A DNA stretch of 64,000 nucleotides from Culex pipiens pallens (lineage: Eukaryota > Arthropoda > Insecta > Diptera > Culicidae): positions 8,450,207 through 8,514,206 of the forward strand of contig NC_068937.1 of the NCBI RefSeq assembly GCF_016801865.2, in the 5' to 3' direction. A program made the position numbers and the translations under genes. Shown piece by piece: positions 23,740 to 34,470 of the stretch (within the stretch, counting starts at the first letter, position 1; each line of letters begins with the position of its first letter). Below the pieces are notes generated by a model. The model made no database searches and was not told the DNA's origin. It was given only the letters and a program-made list of their open reading frames with translations.

Positions 23740-24371
23740 GTAAGCGTGCGGGTTGCATACGGTGCGGGCGCGTTCACGGCTGGGGTGGGCGAGCGTTAGT
23801 TGGAGCTGCTAACGCTCGATGAGCGTTTGTTTCCATTCCGTTCGGCATTTCTCGCATCTGCATTCGAAGCTCAACTTGACAACTTGATAAATATTCGCTT
23901 GACACATACTCTATGTACGGACCAATATTTCACAGAATCATCCGAGGGAGGAAGGACGCGTGGACATGCCGTGTACCAAACGCTCCCAGGGAGGGCTCCA
24001 ATTTGAAAAATAGCCAAAAATCCATTTGTAAACAAACTTTTGATCTTTTAAAAAAAACATTGAGAAGAAGAACACTTAAATTTTATGAAAATTCAGGGTT
24101 GGAAGTCTGACTTGTTTTTTGTGACTTCTAATGTTTTTTTAATAGTTTTTTTTTTCTGGGGTCAATTTTAGCTGTGATATTCAATTACATTCTCTAAATT
24201 CTAAGGAAAAAAATGTAAAAATAAGCAAAAAAATTAAAAAGTGGCTGTAAAAACATGAAAAACTAAAATGGCAAAAGTTAATGACAGCATGTGGTACAAT
24301 AAGCCACAAAAGCATTAGAGGGTAGACTTTCAAAATGACATTTTCCGTGAATAAAAACATCAGCAACTCGT
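23740..24371. other. Start of intron A-B, dispersed-repeat fragments
   Basis: About 23930-23990 (GGAGGAAGGACGCGTGGACA) has a second copy near 54701. About 24085-24320 (AGGGTTGGAAGTCTGACTTG, later AAAACATGAAAAACTAAAAT) has a diverged copy at 46178-46440. No coding signal. Confidence 0.55.
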
Positions 24372-24851
24372 CGCCGTCGTGCTAACTTGACGCACGTGCA
24401 TTTTGGACCAAATTGAGTTAAGAACGTCATTTTGTGCAGCTAACAATGCCTCACCTTTTTACCTTCACAGATCCCCAAAATTCGATTTCAATCCTGAGAT
24501 ATTCAACAAAACCCGAAAAAACTCCGTGCATTTTTGTGACTTTACATATAAAAGTAGTTTCAATCTTGTCGTGTTATCTTGTCACTGAGTGTGACAACTG
24601 GCCAAAGGGATTTTGGGTCAGAACGCGTTTGACGCACGTACAAGTTAGGTTACCGTAAACATTTGTAATTATAACTCGGGACCACGGCAACCATTTAACC
24701 AAACTTTGGGACAATGCACAGAATAATCAGTCAAACAAAACGCGTTTGTTATTGTTTACATTGCGTGCTCTAGTTTTTGTTTATTCAAACATTAAAACGC
24801 GTTTTTCTCGGAGCGTCGGAATGGCGGGTGCGACAAGATAGCACGACAGCG
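24372..24851. mobile_element. MITE with 24-bp terminal inverted repeats
   Basis: The left end GTCGTGCTAACTTGACGCAC (24376-24395) and the right end GTGCGACAAGATAGCACGAC (24828-24847) are inverted with two mismatches. Pairing extends four more bases outward with one mismatch. The 480-bp body has two GACGCACGT boxes and no ORF. Confidence 0.75.
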
Positions 24852-25079
24852 TCGAACTGACCATTCAGCGCAATTTTGGAAACTAAATCGTTCAGTAAAA
24901 AAAAAGAGTTTATGGTATCGAAAATTTAATATTTTTAAGCAATCTTATCGCCGATAATGGAAGTAACTCATTTTAAATATCTATCTAAAATCGATTCATT
25001 CAACCATATCTTGTTAAATTTTCAATGCTTTCGCTTAGAAATTTTTTTAATATCTAGTTATAGTTTGTACTTAAAATTG

Positions 25080-25600
25080 TTCACAAAATACCGCTTTTTT
25101 TCGGAAATACTAAAATTTTCATAATTTGCCGAATGGATACCAAACGAATTTGAATTTCGTGTGCTTTTTCAATTTGATTTTTTTGAAAGTACTAAAATTT
25201 TCACAAAATACTGTATTTTTTTCTAAAATACTCAAAATTTCAAAATATGCAATATGGGTATCAAACGAAGTGAAATTTTGCATGCTTCATACAAACATTC
25301 AAATTGTGTATGCTTTCACATAAATGTGAAAAAGCAAACCAAATTTCGCTTCGTTTGATACCCATATTGCATATTTTGAAAATGTAAGTATTTTTGAAAA
25401 AAATACGGTAATTTGTGAAATTTTAGTTTTTTTAAAGAAAAAACTCTGATAAAGTGAAAAAGCAAACCAAATTTCGCTTCGTTTTATACCCATATTGCAA
25501 ATTATGAAACAACAAGGTATTTAGTGAAAATTTTAGTTTTAAATAAACACAAACTCTAATAAAATAAAAGCATGAAAATATTGCTTCATATGATACCCAA
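25080..25600. repeat. Tandem and inverted copies of an about 100-bp unit
   Basis: The motif GCAATATGGGTATCAAACGA and its complement recur. They occur as a diverged + copy near 25130, a + copy near 25248, then minus copies near 25352, 25480 and 25587. The copies near 25248 and 25352 form a large palindrome. GCAATATGGGTATCAAAC is also the most constant part of the 140-bp array at 28.3 kb. The open frames here only reflect the repeats. Confidence 0.72.
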
Positions 25601-26038
25601 CGGCCTGCAACGATGCAAATATTTTTCAAAGAAAAAAAAATAAATATAGATAGAACAAGTCATAATTTCAACATTTGAATGCAACAAGTGTTGTAAAATG
25701 CATTTTACACTGGTTCAGTTGTTTTGCAATCATTAGTATTCAAAAATATTAAGATTTGAAAAAAAAATCACAACAAAAAAAACCTTTTGCATTGAAAATT
25801 TTCCTGACTAAACCTAGACATGTTGAAAATGATCCTAAACGCAGGGGAATACATTTTGAATTGATTTCAGTTGATTGCACTTAAATTTCCAAGTTTTTTT
25901 GAAAAAAAATTTTTTTTTTGCCCCCTTATTTTTCGGGATATTAAAAGGGGGAGACAAAAACTTTAAAAAATAGCTGTACCAGCCTTACTAGATTTTCAAA
26001 AAATATATTTTAGGTGCAAGAATAGAAAATTCAATATG

Positions 26039-26669
26039 AGCAGACCGGCTCCGTGGCTTAATGGTTACGGCTTCTGCCTCACAAGCAGAAGGTTCAGGGA
26101 TCAAATCCCGGTCGGTACATTTGAAATTTGGAATCAGGAATTTGAACTTTAAATATGAACAAAAAAAAAACGAAAAAAAAAAGAATCAGGTGGGATTCGA
26201 ACTCACACCTTTGGATTGGTGGTCTGGGACGCTAAGCAGTCGGCCATCAGAAGGTTTACATTCTAGCAGTGAAATGATCCGTAGTGTTGAAACATGTTAT
26301 CTTCTCATATTAAATACGCGCTGGTCCCTGAATAGGGACGTGGCGTTAAATCGTGCTGCCACCTGGTTTTTTTAAGCACAAGAGTGTAAAAGTGCTGAGT
26401 CATCGTCTAAAAATAGACGGCGTCCTATCTCGCCCAGCAAAATGAAGTCGATAAAGTAGTTGGTTTCGATGAGCAAAAGTGGAAAATGTGGTCTAAAAAT
26501 GGCGACGCCATCCCCCTATTGCCTGACGGGATTGGAAGTCTAAATATAGATCGAGTTTCCTTCAGATGCTTGCTTCTATAGGGGGATGGCGTCGCTATTT
26601 TTACAAATATACTTTTGATACAAATTATACTTTCCCATAATATCGCTACCGGTTAGCGGGTATTGGATT

Positions 26670-26741
<72 letters not shown>
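26039..26741 (+). mobile_element. tRNA-headed SINE of about 700 bp with (CA)n tail
   Basis: A perfect direct repeat of about 22 bp (about 26017-26038 and 26742-26763; core AATAGAAAATTCAATATGA) flanks the insert. The 5' end is tRNA-like, with an A box TGGCTTAATGG (26053), an anticodon-type loop CTCACAA inside TCTGC/GCAGA arms, and a B-box-like GGGATCAAATCCC. A second tRNA-like segment lies in reverse at 26186-26260 (GATTCGAACTC, with a T-run on its own strand). Near the 3' end GGCGACGCCATCCCCCTAT (26501) and its inverse (26577) form a hairpin. The last 65 bp match the end of the 13.3-17.1 kb element and finish in (CA)n at 26672-26741. Confidence 0.85.
26041..26115 (+). repeat. tRNA-Val(CAC)-like SINE head
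   Basis: It folds partly like a tRNA with anticodon CAC. The acceptor stem (GGCTCCG at its 5' side) does not pair with its 3' partner, and the T arm has a shortened loop. It is therefore a SINE head, not a working tRNA gene. Its A and B boxes could still serve as an RNA polymerase III promoter. Confidence 0.7.
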
Positions 26742-26743
<2 letters not shown>

Positions 26744-26763
26744 GAATAGAAAATTCAATATGA

Positions 26764-27684
26764 TATGGTTGAATTTATCGATTTTAGAATGTTTTTTTTT
26801 TGACAAAGAACTTTGTCCTAAGGGCACTGTCTACGGGTGTCAATCCAAAATTTCGCGAAGCGAAAGTGTAACGATTTGTGTAATCGTTTAAACGCTTATA
26901 TCTTCCACCCAATTCAAGCAATCTGCATGCTTTATCCACCAAACGAAAGGGGAAGTCTTAAATTGCAAGTAGACTACCTCACAAAGTTGATAAAACTTTG
27001 TTAAAGTACTCAAAAGTTAAGATGAAAAATAAAAATTCAGACCGGGAAAATCCCGGTCGCTGATTGGTTGAGCGCAACCTTTCCCGAACACATTAATCAG
27101 ATTCAAGTATCTAGCACTTAGCAAATTTTGCTCTCTGCCACTGCTTCGAAAGCGTCGAGCCGTCACAGCCAAGCGAGGTTATAAAAAAGCGCCGTGCCGC
27201 CGGTTGAAGCTCAAACGAGTCCGAAGCTTTGCACGAGGAGGATCGAGAAGCAGCAGCAGCACAGCAGAGCCGCCGAGAGGAGGGAGAGAATTGAAAAATT
27301 GTAAAGAGAGGCAGAGCAGGCGCGGGAGGGAAAATTGCCGGCAACTTGAAGTGTCATCATCGCATGGTTTTATTATCGTCATAGGACGTTAAAATGGCCC
27401 TTTTCAGGGCCAATTCACACGAAAGAGTATTCTTTAAAAATCTGGTTGGGTACGGTAGTGAGTGTTTGTGTGTGCGGAAGGGAAATCGAGTGGCAAGTTT
27501 GGGGCTTGAAAGAGCACCAAATTATCAACGCATACACACAAACGCGGGCTGGGGAGCTTCATTTGTGTGCGCCTGGTTTCTGCCGTGCAACTACCCTTCA
27601 CGAGTTTGCTCATCCGATCGATCTTGGGGAAAATCGATTTTCGATATTAGTGTGGTTCCGCGAACACAATTTTAGTGTGGTTTA

Positions 27685-27779
<95 letters not shown>

Positions 27780-28330
27780 CAAATCCACAGTCGATGGCGC
27801 TTTCTTGCTACAAATACACTTGCAACGCACTGTTTGGTGCTCTAGGTGGTGTGTAGTATGTGTAAAGAGAATGAATAAAAAGATCGGAACCCAATTTTTT
27901 GCGAAGCGAAATCGTTACGTGGCGATTTCCCCTCTTCGCAGACTTCCCCTACTTTTCCTTCACGCTGATTGGTTGAACAAACCTTTCCCGATCATCCTCT
28001 CCGAGAGACGTGAGATTGATGTATCTAAAATCATCTCCACTCAAGCTCATAATTTTCTGACAGCCGAGGAGTCAACATCGAGTGGCAGTTGCAGAATCAG
28101 AAGGGACAGCAGAAATTTCCCCCGGTCAACGACGTGGAGAGGTCGCCGAAATGGCTCGGGCCATCGCAGGAACGGGACGGATTGTCGCTGCAGGCCATCA
28201 AGGAAGAACGTTAGGGACCGATGTGGTCAAGCTGCTGATCCCGGAAGGCTCCGGTTAACGGCATCAAGAAGGGGTCTCCGTGTTGATCGAGAACCAGTTC
28301 CCTTTGGGTCAAGTTGGTTGTGGTTGCGAT
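26764..28330. other. Duplicated CCAAT module, (AC)n array and GC-rich broken frame
   Basis: Two related blocks lie about 1 kb apart. The first (26855-27115) and the second (27899-28030) share GCGAAGCGAAA, CGCTGATTGGTTGA and CAACCTTTCCCGA. An inverted CCAAT box (ATTGG) is kept in both. The first is followed by TTATAAAAAAGC at about 27179, a good TATA box, then by CAG-rich GC-rich DNA. An (AC)n array fills about 27686-27776. From about 28072 to 28212 a + frame stays open with codon-like composition and ends at TAG. It looks like decayed gene or promoter sequence. I could not match it to a histone or another family. Confidence 0.45.
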
Positions 28331-28913
28331 AAAGTTTATGGTTTTTGATACTGGACATGAAATTTGACATTTCGGCAGTCGTGACCGCAATCCGGAGTGG
28401 CCGGAGGCCCCGCGGATGTTCCGAAGGGGGACATTTGCCGAACCAAAAGAGTTGGGGCAATATGGGTATCAAACTTTATGGTTTTTGATACTGGACATGA
28501 AATTTGAAATTTCGGAAGTATTGGCCACAATCCGGAGTGGCCGGAGGCCCCGCGGATGTTCCGATGAGGGGACATTTGCCGAACCATAAGAGTTAGGGCA
28601 ATATGGGTATCAAACTTTATGGTTTTTGATACTGGACATAAAATTTGACATTTCAGCAGTAGTGACCACAATCCGGAGGCCCCGGGGATGTTCCGGTGGG
28701 GGGACATTTCCCGAACCATAAGAGTTGAGGCAATATGGGTATCAAACTTCATGGTTTTTGATACTGGACATGAAATTTGAAATTTCGGAAGTATTGGCTA
28801 CAATCCGGAGTGGCCGGAGGCCCCACGGATGTTCCGATGAGGGGACATTTGCCGAACCATAAGAGTTAGGGCAATATGGGTATCAAACTTTATGGTTTTT
28901 GATACTGCACATG
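28331..28913. repeat. Tandem array, four 132-141-bp units plus a partial
   Basis: Units start at 28331, 28471, 28612, 28744 and 28885 (partial). Each begins AAACTTTATGGTTTTTGATA and ends GGCAATATGGGTATC, with a GC-rich middle (GGCCGGAGGCCCCGCGGATG). The third unit lacks a few bases there. The minus-strand frame 28336-28752 is produced by the repeat, not by a gene. Confidence 0.93.
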
Positions 28914-29880
28914 CATCTGACCATTATCTGAAGTTACGCAGTTAAAATAAATCGCTTATTTTACGCAGGAAGTAATAAATCGATTATTGCGATTGCCTTT
29001 TTATTGTGCCGCGGCGAAATTCTGTTTCTGGAAATATAGAATAACTATTTCGAATTCAATTAGAGCCCTTGAAAGGGCAGTTTTAATGTTTGCTGTTGAA
29101 ATTTACTTTGCTGCCGCCAATTGCTTGCAACAGCCTTGCAAAAACATTTCCGCATCTTGATAACTTTCGAGTGGTGAGGGAAAGTCGATTGATTTCACCT
29201 TGATTTCTATTGCAGCTCCATTTGCAATTTCCGTCCCCTTAGTTCGATAGGACGTTGATATTATTTCTTAAAACTATTCACAAAAGAGTTGTCTTATGTA
29301 ATTATAAGGGAATCATGGGGAAATTTGGACCGGACATTTTTATCGAAAATTTCAACAATCATCTTGCAAAGTTCTTTGTCATACTGGTCATGTGTAACAT
29401 AACCACCTGCACCTTTTTTGAATGAGTTATCGTCTATTAACAGTGATAAGGTCATCGCCAATGATAGATTATCGTTGTCGTCTCGACAACGTTTTCGAGC
29501 CTCGATAATTTATCGTTACTAAGCTTGGTATGGACGAACTAATTATTCAAATTGGCTTTTGTGATCAAGGTGAAAGTACTTTAAAAATTTCACTTATTCT
29601 TATATTTATTTTTTAAGAGTTGTAAATTATTTTTTTTTTGAATTTATTATAGTAGCTTTTTACAAAAAAGGAGGTACACTAGGATGCCCAGAATATGAGA
29701 CTTTAAAAAAAAACTCGCCCCACAAACTGAATATTGCTTATTTTATCAATTTATGACTTAGGGCCAAATTTGAGCAAAATTGGTCAACATTTACCCATTA
29801 ATACTCAAAGGTGAAATTTGTATGGGAAAAATCGGAACAAATATGAAAAATCCAAATTTTTAACGGTTTTGCTTAAATTA
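28914..29880. other. AT-rich intron sequence, no feature recognised
   Basis: No coding-like frame, array or clear element ends. GTTATCGTCTATTAACAGTG at 29427 and GATAATTTATCGTTACT at about 29504 form weak inverted segments only. Confidence 0.35.
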
Positions 29881-30245
29881 CAGTCCAGACTCAATTATCC
29901 GAAGGCCTCGGAAAAATTTCACTTCGGATAATCGAATCAAGAAAAAAAAAATGTTTCCGCTGTCTTATTTTTGATTTTCAAACTCAAGTATGCCCTACCG
30001 CTACCCCTAAACTACGCTAAAGTGATTAAGAATGTTTAAATTCAAGATGGCAGCCAAAATGGCGGCAATGTAATACTGAAAAACAGCATTTTGTAATTTG
30101 ATAGGCCATCAACTTTTCAATTTTGACTAAAATGGGGTCGCAGAACTAGAATTTGTTGTTAAAAACAAGAAAATAAAAAAAAATTACAAAATAACTGTTT
30201 TTTTTTCATGATTTAATTATCCGAAGTCCCATTTTAATTGTCCTG
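29881..30245. mobile_element. Pogo-like MITE, copy 3
   Basis: It begins CAGTCCAGACTCAATTATCC directly after TA. The right end is degenerate (TTAATTATCCGAAGTCCCA). It is inverted relative to copy 2 and retains AAGATGGCAGCCAAAATGGC at about 30045-30064. Confidence 0.78.
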
Positions 30246-30938
30246 ATAATCATTTCCTGCTTTCCAGCTAATTACTTACAAAATTATCTTGAAAAAAAAA
30301 CTATTTTTTTTATTGATTTTGAGTTTGGAAAATTAAGGGAAAATAAAGATGAAAACTCACAAGCTTTATTGATATGAGGGATTAGATCGAAACTCAATCA
30401 AATTATTCTAGTATTCTGACGAAAAAAAAAAATATTCTAAGCCAACCCTAGCGCACCCTGGAAAATTGTGGGGTGATAGCTTCCTACAACATCCTTCTTT
30501 TCTAAACGGCCAGGCCAACTGCGTAAGGTTAGCCGCAAAGATGAATCGTTGAATCGGATTGAGTTTGAACATAAATATTCAAACAACAGTACAGTATCTG
30601 AATCCGCAGGGAAGGAAGAAACGTGTTTCGTTTTGTTTTTAAATGTTGATCCAAATAATAAACAATGAGAAATCCCAAAGTGAGTTCCAATGAATGTATT
30701 GTTCGTTTGAGTTTGATATGCAAATTCCAGACAAAACATGATCTATTTCTAATCGCGCTATAAACTATATGTAAACAAGCTCTGCACTGATGACAGCCTT
30801 CGATTAATAATAATACACTTAAATAGCCATCCTTTTAAAACCTCGCGCATCAAACTAATTAGCACTCGATTCAAGACCACTTTCATCCTCCTTCTAACCA
30901 ATATCTCGTTTTTCTCTCTTTTTCTCCCCCATCCACAG
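30246..30938. other. End of intron A-B, decayed repeat and splice acceptor
   Basis: About 30440-30740 is GC-moderate and holds an open minus frame that resembles repeat debris. The last 60 bases are pyrimidine-rich (TTTTTCTCTCTTTTTCTCCC) and end in CCACAG at 30938, the acceptor for exon B. Confidence 0.5.
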
Positions 30939-31130
30939 AGTGACAGTGGGGTGCTCCGGGTACAACGAGTCCAGATACCTGTCGCATCTGGACTCGTCCC
31001 ATGCCGCCGCCATGCAGATGATGCCCCCGATGGAGCGGCCCGCCGGTGGAGCCCTCGCGCTGCACTACGCGGCCGCCCGCGGCTGCCTGGACTGCGTGCG
31101 GCTGCTGGTGGAGGCGGCCCCCGACATCAG
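30939..31130 (+). CDS. forked: forked/espin exon B: ankyrin-repeat exon
   Basis: A 192-nt exon lies between acceptor CCACAG (ending 30938) and donor ATCAG|GTGAGT. It starts with the last base of a split codon and ends two bases into the next, so phase is kept. The product has a His/Met-rich lead-in and then LALHYAAARGCLDCVRLLVE, an ankyrin helix-turn-helix. This matches the espin pattern, in which a HYAAA-type repeat is followed by NAQT..TPLYLA (family knowledge from memory). Forked and espin bundle parallel actin filaments in bristles and stereocilia. Earlier ankyrin repeats of the family must be encoded upstream of this window or be absent from the isoforms described here. Confidence 0.92.
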
Positions 31131-32394
31131 GTGAGTCAGTTGAGGGAAGCATGGTTTAAAGTTGGGTTACAATTTTGATACAACTCAAATCGCAGTCTAT
31201 GTCCAACGTCCCACCCCAAAATTGGAAAAGAAAGGTTTCCAAAGCCATTGCCCCCCATCAGATAGTGGCGCGCCGTTGACCTTGATCGATTAATTGGAAA
31301 AGTGGATTACACAAACTCTTCGCAATCAGCACACGTGTCTAAGCGCTAAGCAGCCAGCAGGCAGTTTTAAAAGAGATGCCAAAACAAATCAACAAACTTT
31401 GGTGGAGGGTCTCGTCGTGCCAGTTTTAGTTTGCATGACCACCGTATTTCGAGCCTTAAATTGGCAATCTCCGCCGAGCCGCACGAAACCATCGATCGAT
31501 TGAGCGTTTTTTAAGTTTCAATGTTAAACAAAAGCCCCGGCGTTGGAAAAACAGATCAATCAAAACGGCTAGATATTCGTGACCACAACCTTCCCGACTT
31601 GGAGCGATTTCACCAGATCGAAACCGTTGTCCGCTGACGTGAGAAAAACGCTGAAATCATAATTTGCTACTGGCTTTTAGTTCTCAATAACTTCTTGACG
31701 GGGCCGAAACTCGGTCAGCTGGAGAGGTCTATACGACACAAAAGAGTAGTCTTACTTGGAGAGGGGTTTAGACGGTTACGCAAAGGAAAAAATTAACCTG
31801 TCCAAGAGATCAATCAACGCGCGTGGACCGGTTGATTGGGGTCGTAATACCTCCTCCGGTTGGTTGGTTGGGTCGAGCCCTCTGATTGAGGGAAATTGAT
31901 CATAAACCATGAGTTGCAACTAGATGTTGATGGCGGTGAAGTAATGAAAGTTGTTTGGTTACTTGTACCTAGGCAGAGTTTGATCTGTTCTAGTTAAAGG
32001 GTGTAGTTAGATTGTGTTAATAAACTTCAGGTAACGTCATCTGAGCCAAATTGCCACACATGGGGCGAAATGGGACAACTTTGGCTTTTAGAAAATATTT
32101 TGATATTTTTGACTGGTTTCGTTTAGAGCAGATACAAAACAACAAAATGAGCACGTCGATTTCCCAAATTGAGTCACTTAAGTGATCTCAAAAAATGCTG
32201 TCCCTATTCAGACTGCAGTTCCGAATCGCCTCAGTTGACGGTACCTTAGTTTCTTGAAATAGAAAGTCTATTGTTTAAAAATTACATTATTCAAATTTAA
32301 ATTCCTCTTGATACCAACCAAACTGACATGAACTAGATTATACATCGTCTTTCCGGTTATGTCTACCGCATAACGACTATGGCTTTTTTATATA
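31131..32394. other. Start of the 30-kb intron B-D, repeat-poor
   Basis: About 31140-31960 is moderately GC-rich and free of recognised repeats, which is common for first parts of long introns with regulatory content. The frame at 31294-31503 shows no codon bias. From 32000 on it is AT-rich. Confidence 0.4.
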
Positions 32395-32701
32395 CAGTCC
32401 AGACTCGATTGTTCGAATCCTCGATTATCCGAAGGTTTGTATAGGACTTCAAAAATCCAATTTCGAACAAAAACTATTTTTTTTATATATTTTTACTTTT
32501 TACATTAACAAAAGTTAAATTTAAATAGTAGATTTATTAATATACCAAATGCATTTTAAAAATTCTGAATCACTTTAGCGTCACACTTAAGGTTGACAGT
32601 CAAAAATAAGACAACGATTTTTTTTTGTGATTCGTAATCCGCAGATTTGACTACCCTTAGTTATTTTTTTTCAAGGCCTCCGGATAATCGAGTCTGGACT
32701 G
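32395..32701. mobile_element. Pogo-like MITE, copy 4 (short)
   Basis: CAGTCCAGACTCGATTGTTC at 32395 and CGGATAATCGAGTCTGGACTG ending 32701 are flanked by TA (32393-32394 and 32702-32703). At 307 bp it is shorter than its relatives and has lost the internal GCCATTTTGGC region. Confidence 0.9.
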
Positions 32702-32703
32702 TA

Positions 32704-33320
32704 TTTTTTCATTAACCGATGCAAATAATTATTCAATGGTTTTACCCTTAGACTTTGGCTGGAAACGAGGGGTGGGCAAAAAATGGCAATGATTAGTTTT
32801 CAAAAAAATATAAGATCTGACAAAAAATAACTTTTTGCCATTTTGTACATCGAATTCTCAACAGAAATTCTTAAGTTTTTTGAACGAATTCAAACATGCT
32901 TAAAAAATGTTCTAATCGCAAGGGTTGAAAATTTGAACCCTTTTTGAACGAATATTTTTTTAACCTCGATTTTTCGGGCTACTTCTAAGGAGATGGGAGG
33001 AATGATTAAAACTTTAAATAAAATTTGTATCAGCCTAAAAAGAGAAAATAGAAAATAAGTATGGACATTATTTTTTCACAGTTTTATGATTTTTTGAAGT
33101 AAGTCAACATTTGAAAAGAAACCCTGTAAAATTGTACCCAAAAAAAGTTAAAAAATAATGTAAAATAACAATTAAACTTCTCAAAAGTGCTTTTAATTTT
33201 TTTTTAAACAAGGAAAAGTCAAATTTGAGACCAAGAATTTGGTAATGTAAATTTAATTTAAAAAAAAATCTTTGTTTTGGGGGATTCACTTTTTGTTAAA
33301 ATATAGTGACTTAATTTTTT
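32704..33320. other. AT-rich intron DNA
   Basis: No coding-like frame and no element ends found. Confidence 0.35.
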
Positions 33321-33423
33321 AAAGACCAAATTTCCAGTTTTTGCTTTTTGGGTGTTTTTGAGTCAGAGGTATTAAAAAACACCCAAAAAGCAAAAACTGG
33401 AAATTTGATTATTTGGACCTTTA
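33321..33423. mobile_element. Palindromic MITE (GCTTTTTGGGTGTTTTT family), copy 1
   Basis: The left half CCAGTTTTTGCTTTTTGGGT and the right half ACCCAAAAAGCAAAAACTGG pair around a short centre GAGTCAGAGGTATTA. The outer ends are AAAGACCAAAT and ATTTGGACCTTT. A second copy is at 45005. Confidence 0.85.
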
Positions 33424-34180
33424 AAAAAAACCTTTAAAAAACTCCAGACTTCGCCTTTTTCGCTATTGTACTGATCAGTTAGTATATATTAGAAGACATC
33501 AATTTGATCAGAAAATTTGCTTCTGTTTCACAGTAAAAAAAATCATGATAATATTAAATCTAGGAATGAGTCAGAAAAAAATGTGTGAACTTTACACTTT
33601 TTTGTTCTAATGCCACTTTTTCAGTCTGAATTCAGGTAATATTACATTATAAAAATGGTAACCTTTCAATTATACAACTTCTAATTTTTGCTGTGTTGTT
33701 TGATTTTGGAAGGAAAAACAGAGACAAAAATTTAAAAAAACGGATTTTCCAAACCTATAAACATATTTTCAGGTGTTGCTGATTATCAATATTTATTACG
33801 TTAAAAATCAACAAGGTGAGACACCTTAATAATTTAAAATTATAAAAATTAAAAATTATACTTAACCCAATGCCAGTATTATTTAATGTCTTAAACATAA
33901 AAAAATACCAATTAATCAGGGGACAAACAAATGATGCATAAAACAAACATTTTGATTGAAGAAAAGACTTGACTAAATCAAGTGTATTTTTTTTTTTTTG
34001 TTTTTTTGGAAAACCGTTTACCACATTTAACAGTTTTGTGGCTTATTAGATATTTAAAGTTAAGAGATCACAAATAGAAAAGATCTAAAAAAGAGGCAAC
34101 ATTTTTAGACATTAGTACAACTGTTTTAATATTAAGTATTTTGTAAAACTTTTATTTTCAAAACTAAATTATACCACACC
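33424..34180. other. AT-rich intron DNA
   Basis: Long A- and T-runs, no coding-like frame and no recognised element. Confidence 0.35.
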
Positions 34181-34470
34181 CAGAACTGGGCATCGGCATA
34201 CGAGAGGAGAAGGAGCACGATTCGGTAGTAAAATGGTACTGTGTGCGGACGGAGAGGATAAATCCCGAAATTACCGAGAGTACTTCAAAAAAAGTTCATC
34301 TGTCCTAAAAAAAGTACCGCCACCGAGACTCGAACCCAAGACCTTCGGCATATTGAATCGTGCCTTTGCCGTATGGGCCACCATGGTTCGGTTACTAAGT
34401 GGCGGTCATTTGTCCATATAAGCAACTCAATAGGATGAACTGTTCAAATGAACGAATGAACACGCGAGAG
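34181..34470 (-). mobile_element. tRNA-derived SINE, minus strand, copy 1
   Basis: On the minus strand 34318-34390 reads as a degraded class II tRNA, with an A box TGGCCCATACGG, a B box GGGTTCGAGTC, and a T-run terminator shortly after. Upstream on that strand is GTTCATTCGTTCATTTGAAC. The copy at 40.9 kb has the same layout. It is not a functional tRNA because the stems do not close. Confidence 0.65.

Noticed and set aside
22715..23758. 347-codon open frame on the minus strand
   Set aside because: It is the antisense of exon A. The strong G/C third-position bias of the + frame removes stops on the other strand. The + frame has the start context, the donor site and the compositional boundary.
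26041..26115. Functional tRNA-Val(CAC) gene
   Set aside because: The acceptor stem and T arm do not pair properly, and the sequence is the 5' end of a SINE bounded by target duplications.
28072..28260. Histone gene remnant
   Set aside because: The upstream module looks promoter-like, but the short frame does not match any core or linker histone that I can recall, so no histone call is made.
28331..28913. CRISPR-like array
   Set aside because: The 132-141-bp units are repeated as a whole, without constant repeats separated by unique spacers, and the context is eukaryotic.
34318..34390. Functional tRNA gene on the minus strand
   Set aside because: Only the A and B boxes are recognisable, the stems fail to close, and a second diverged copy lies at 40.9 kb with the same flanks.
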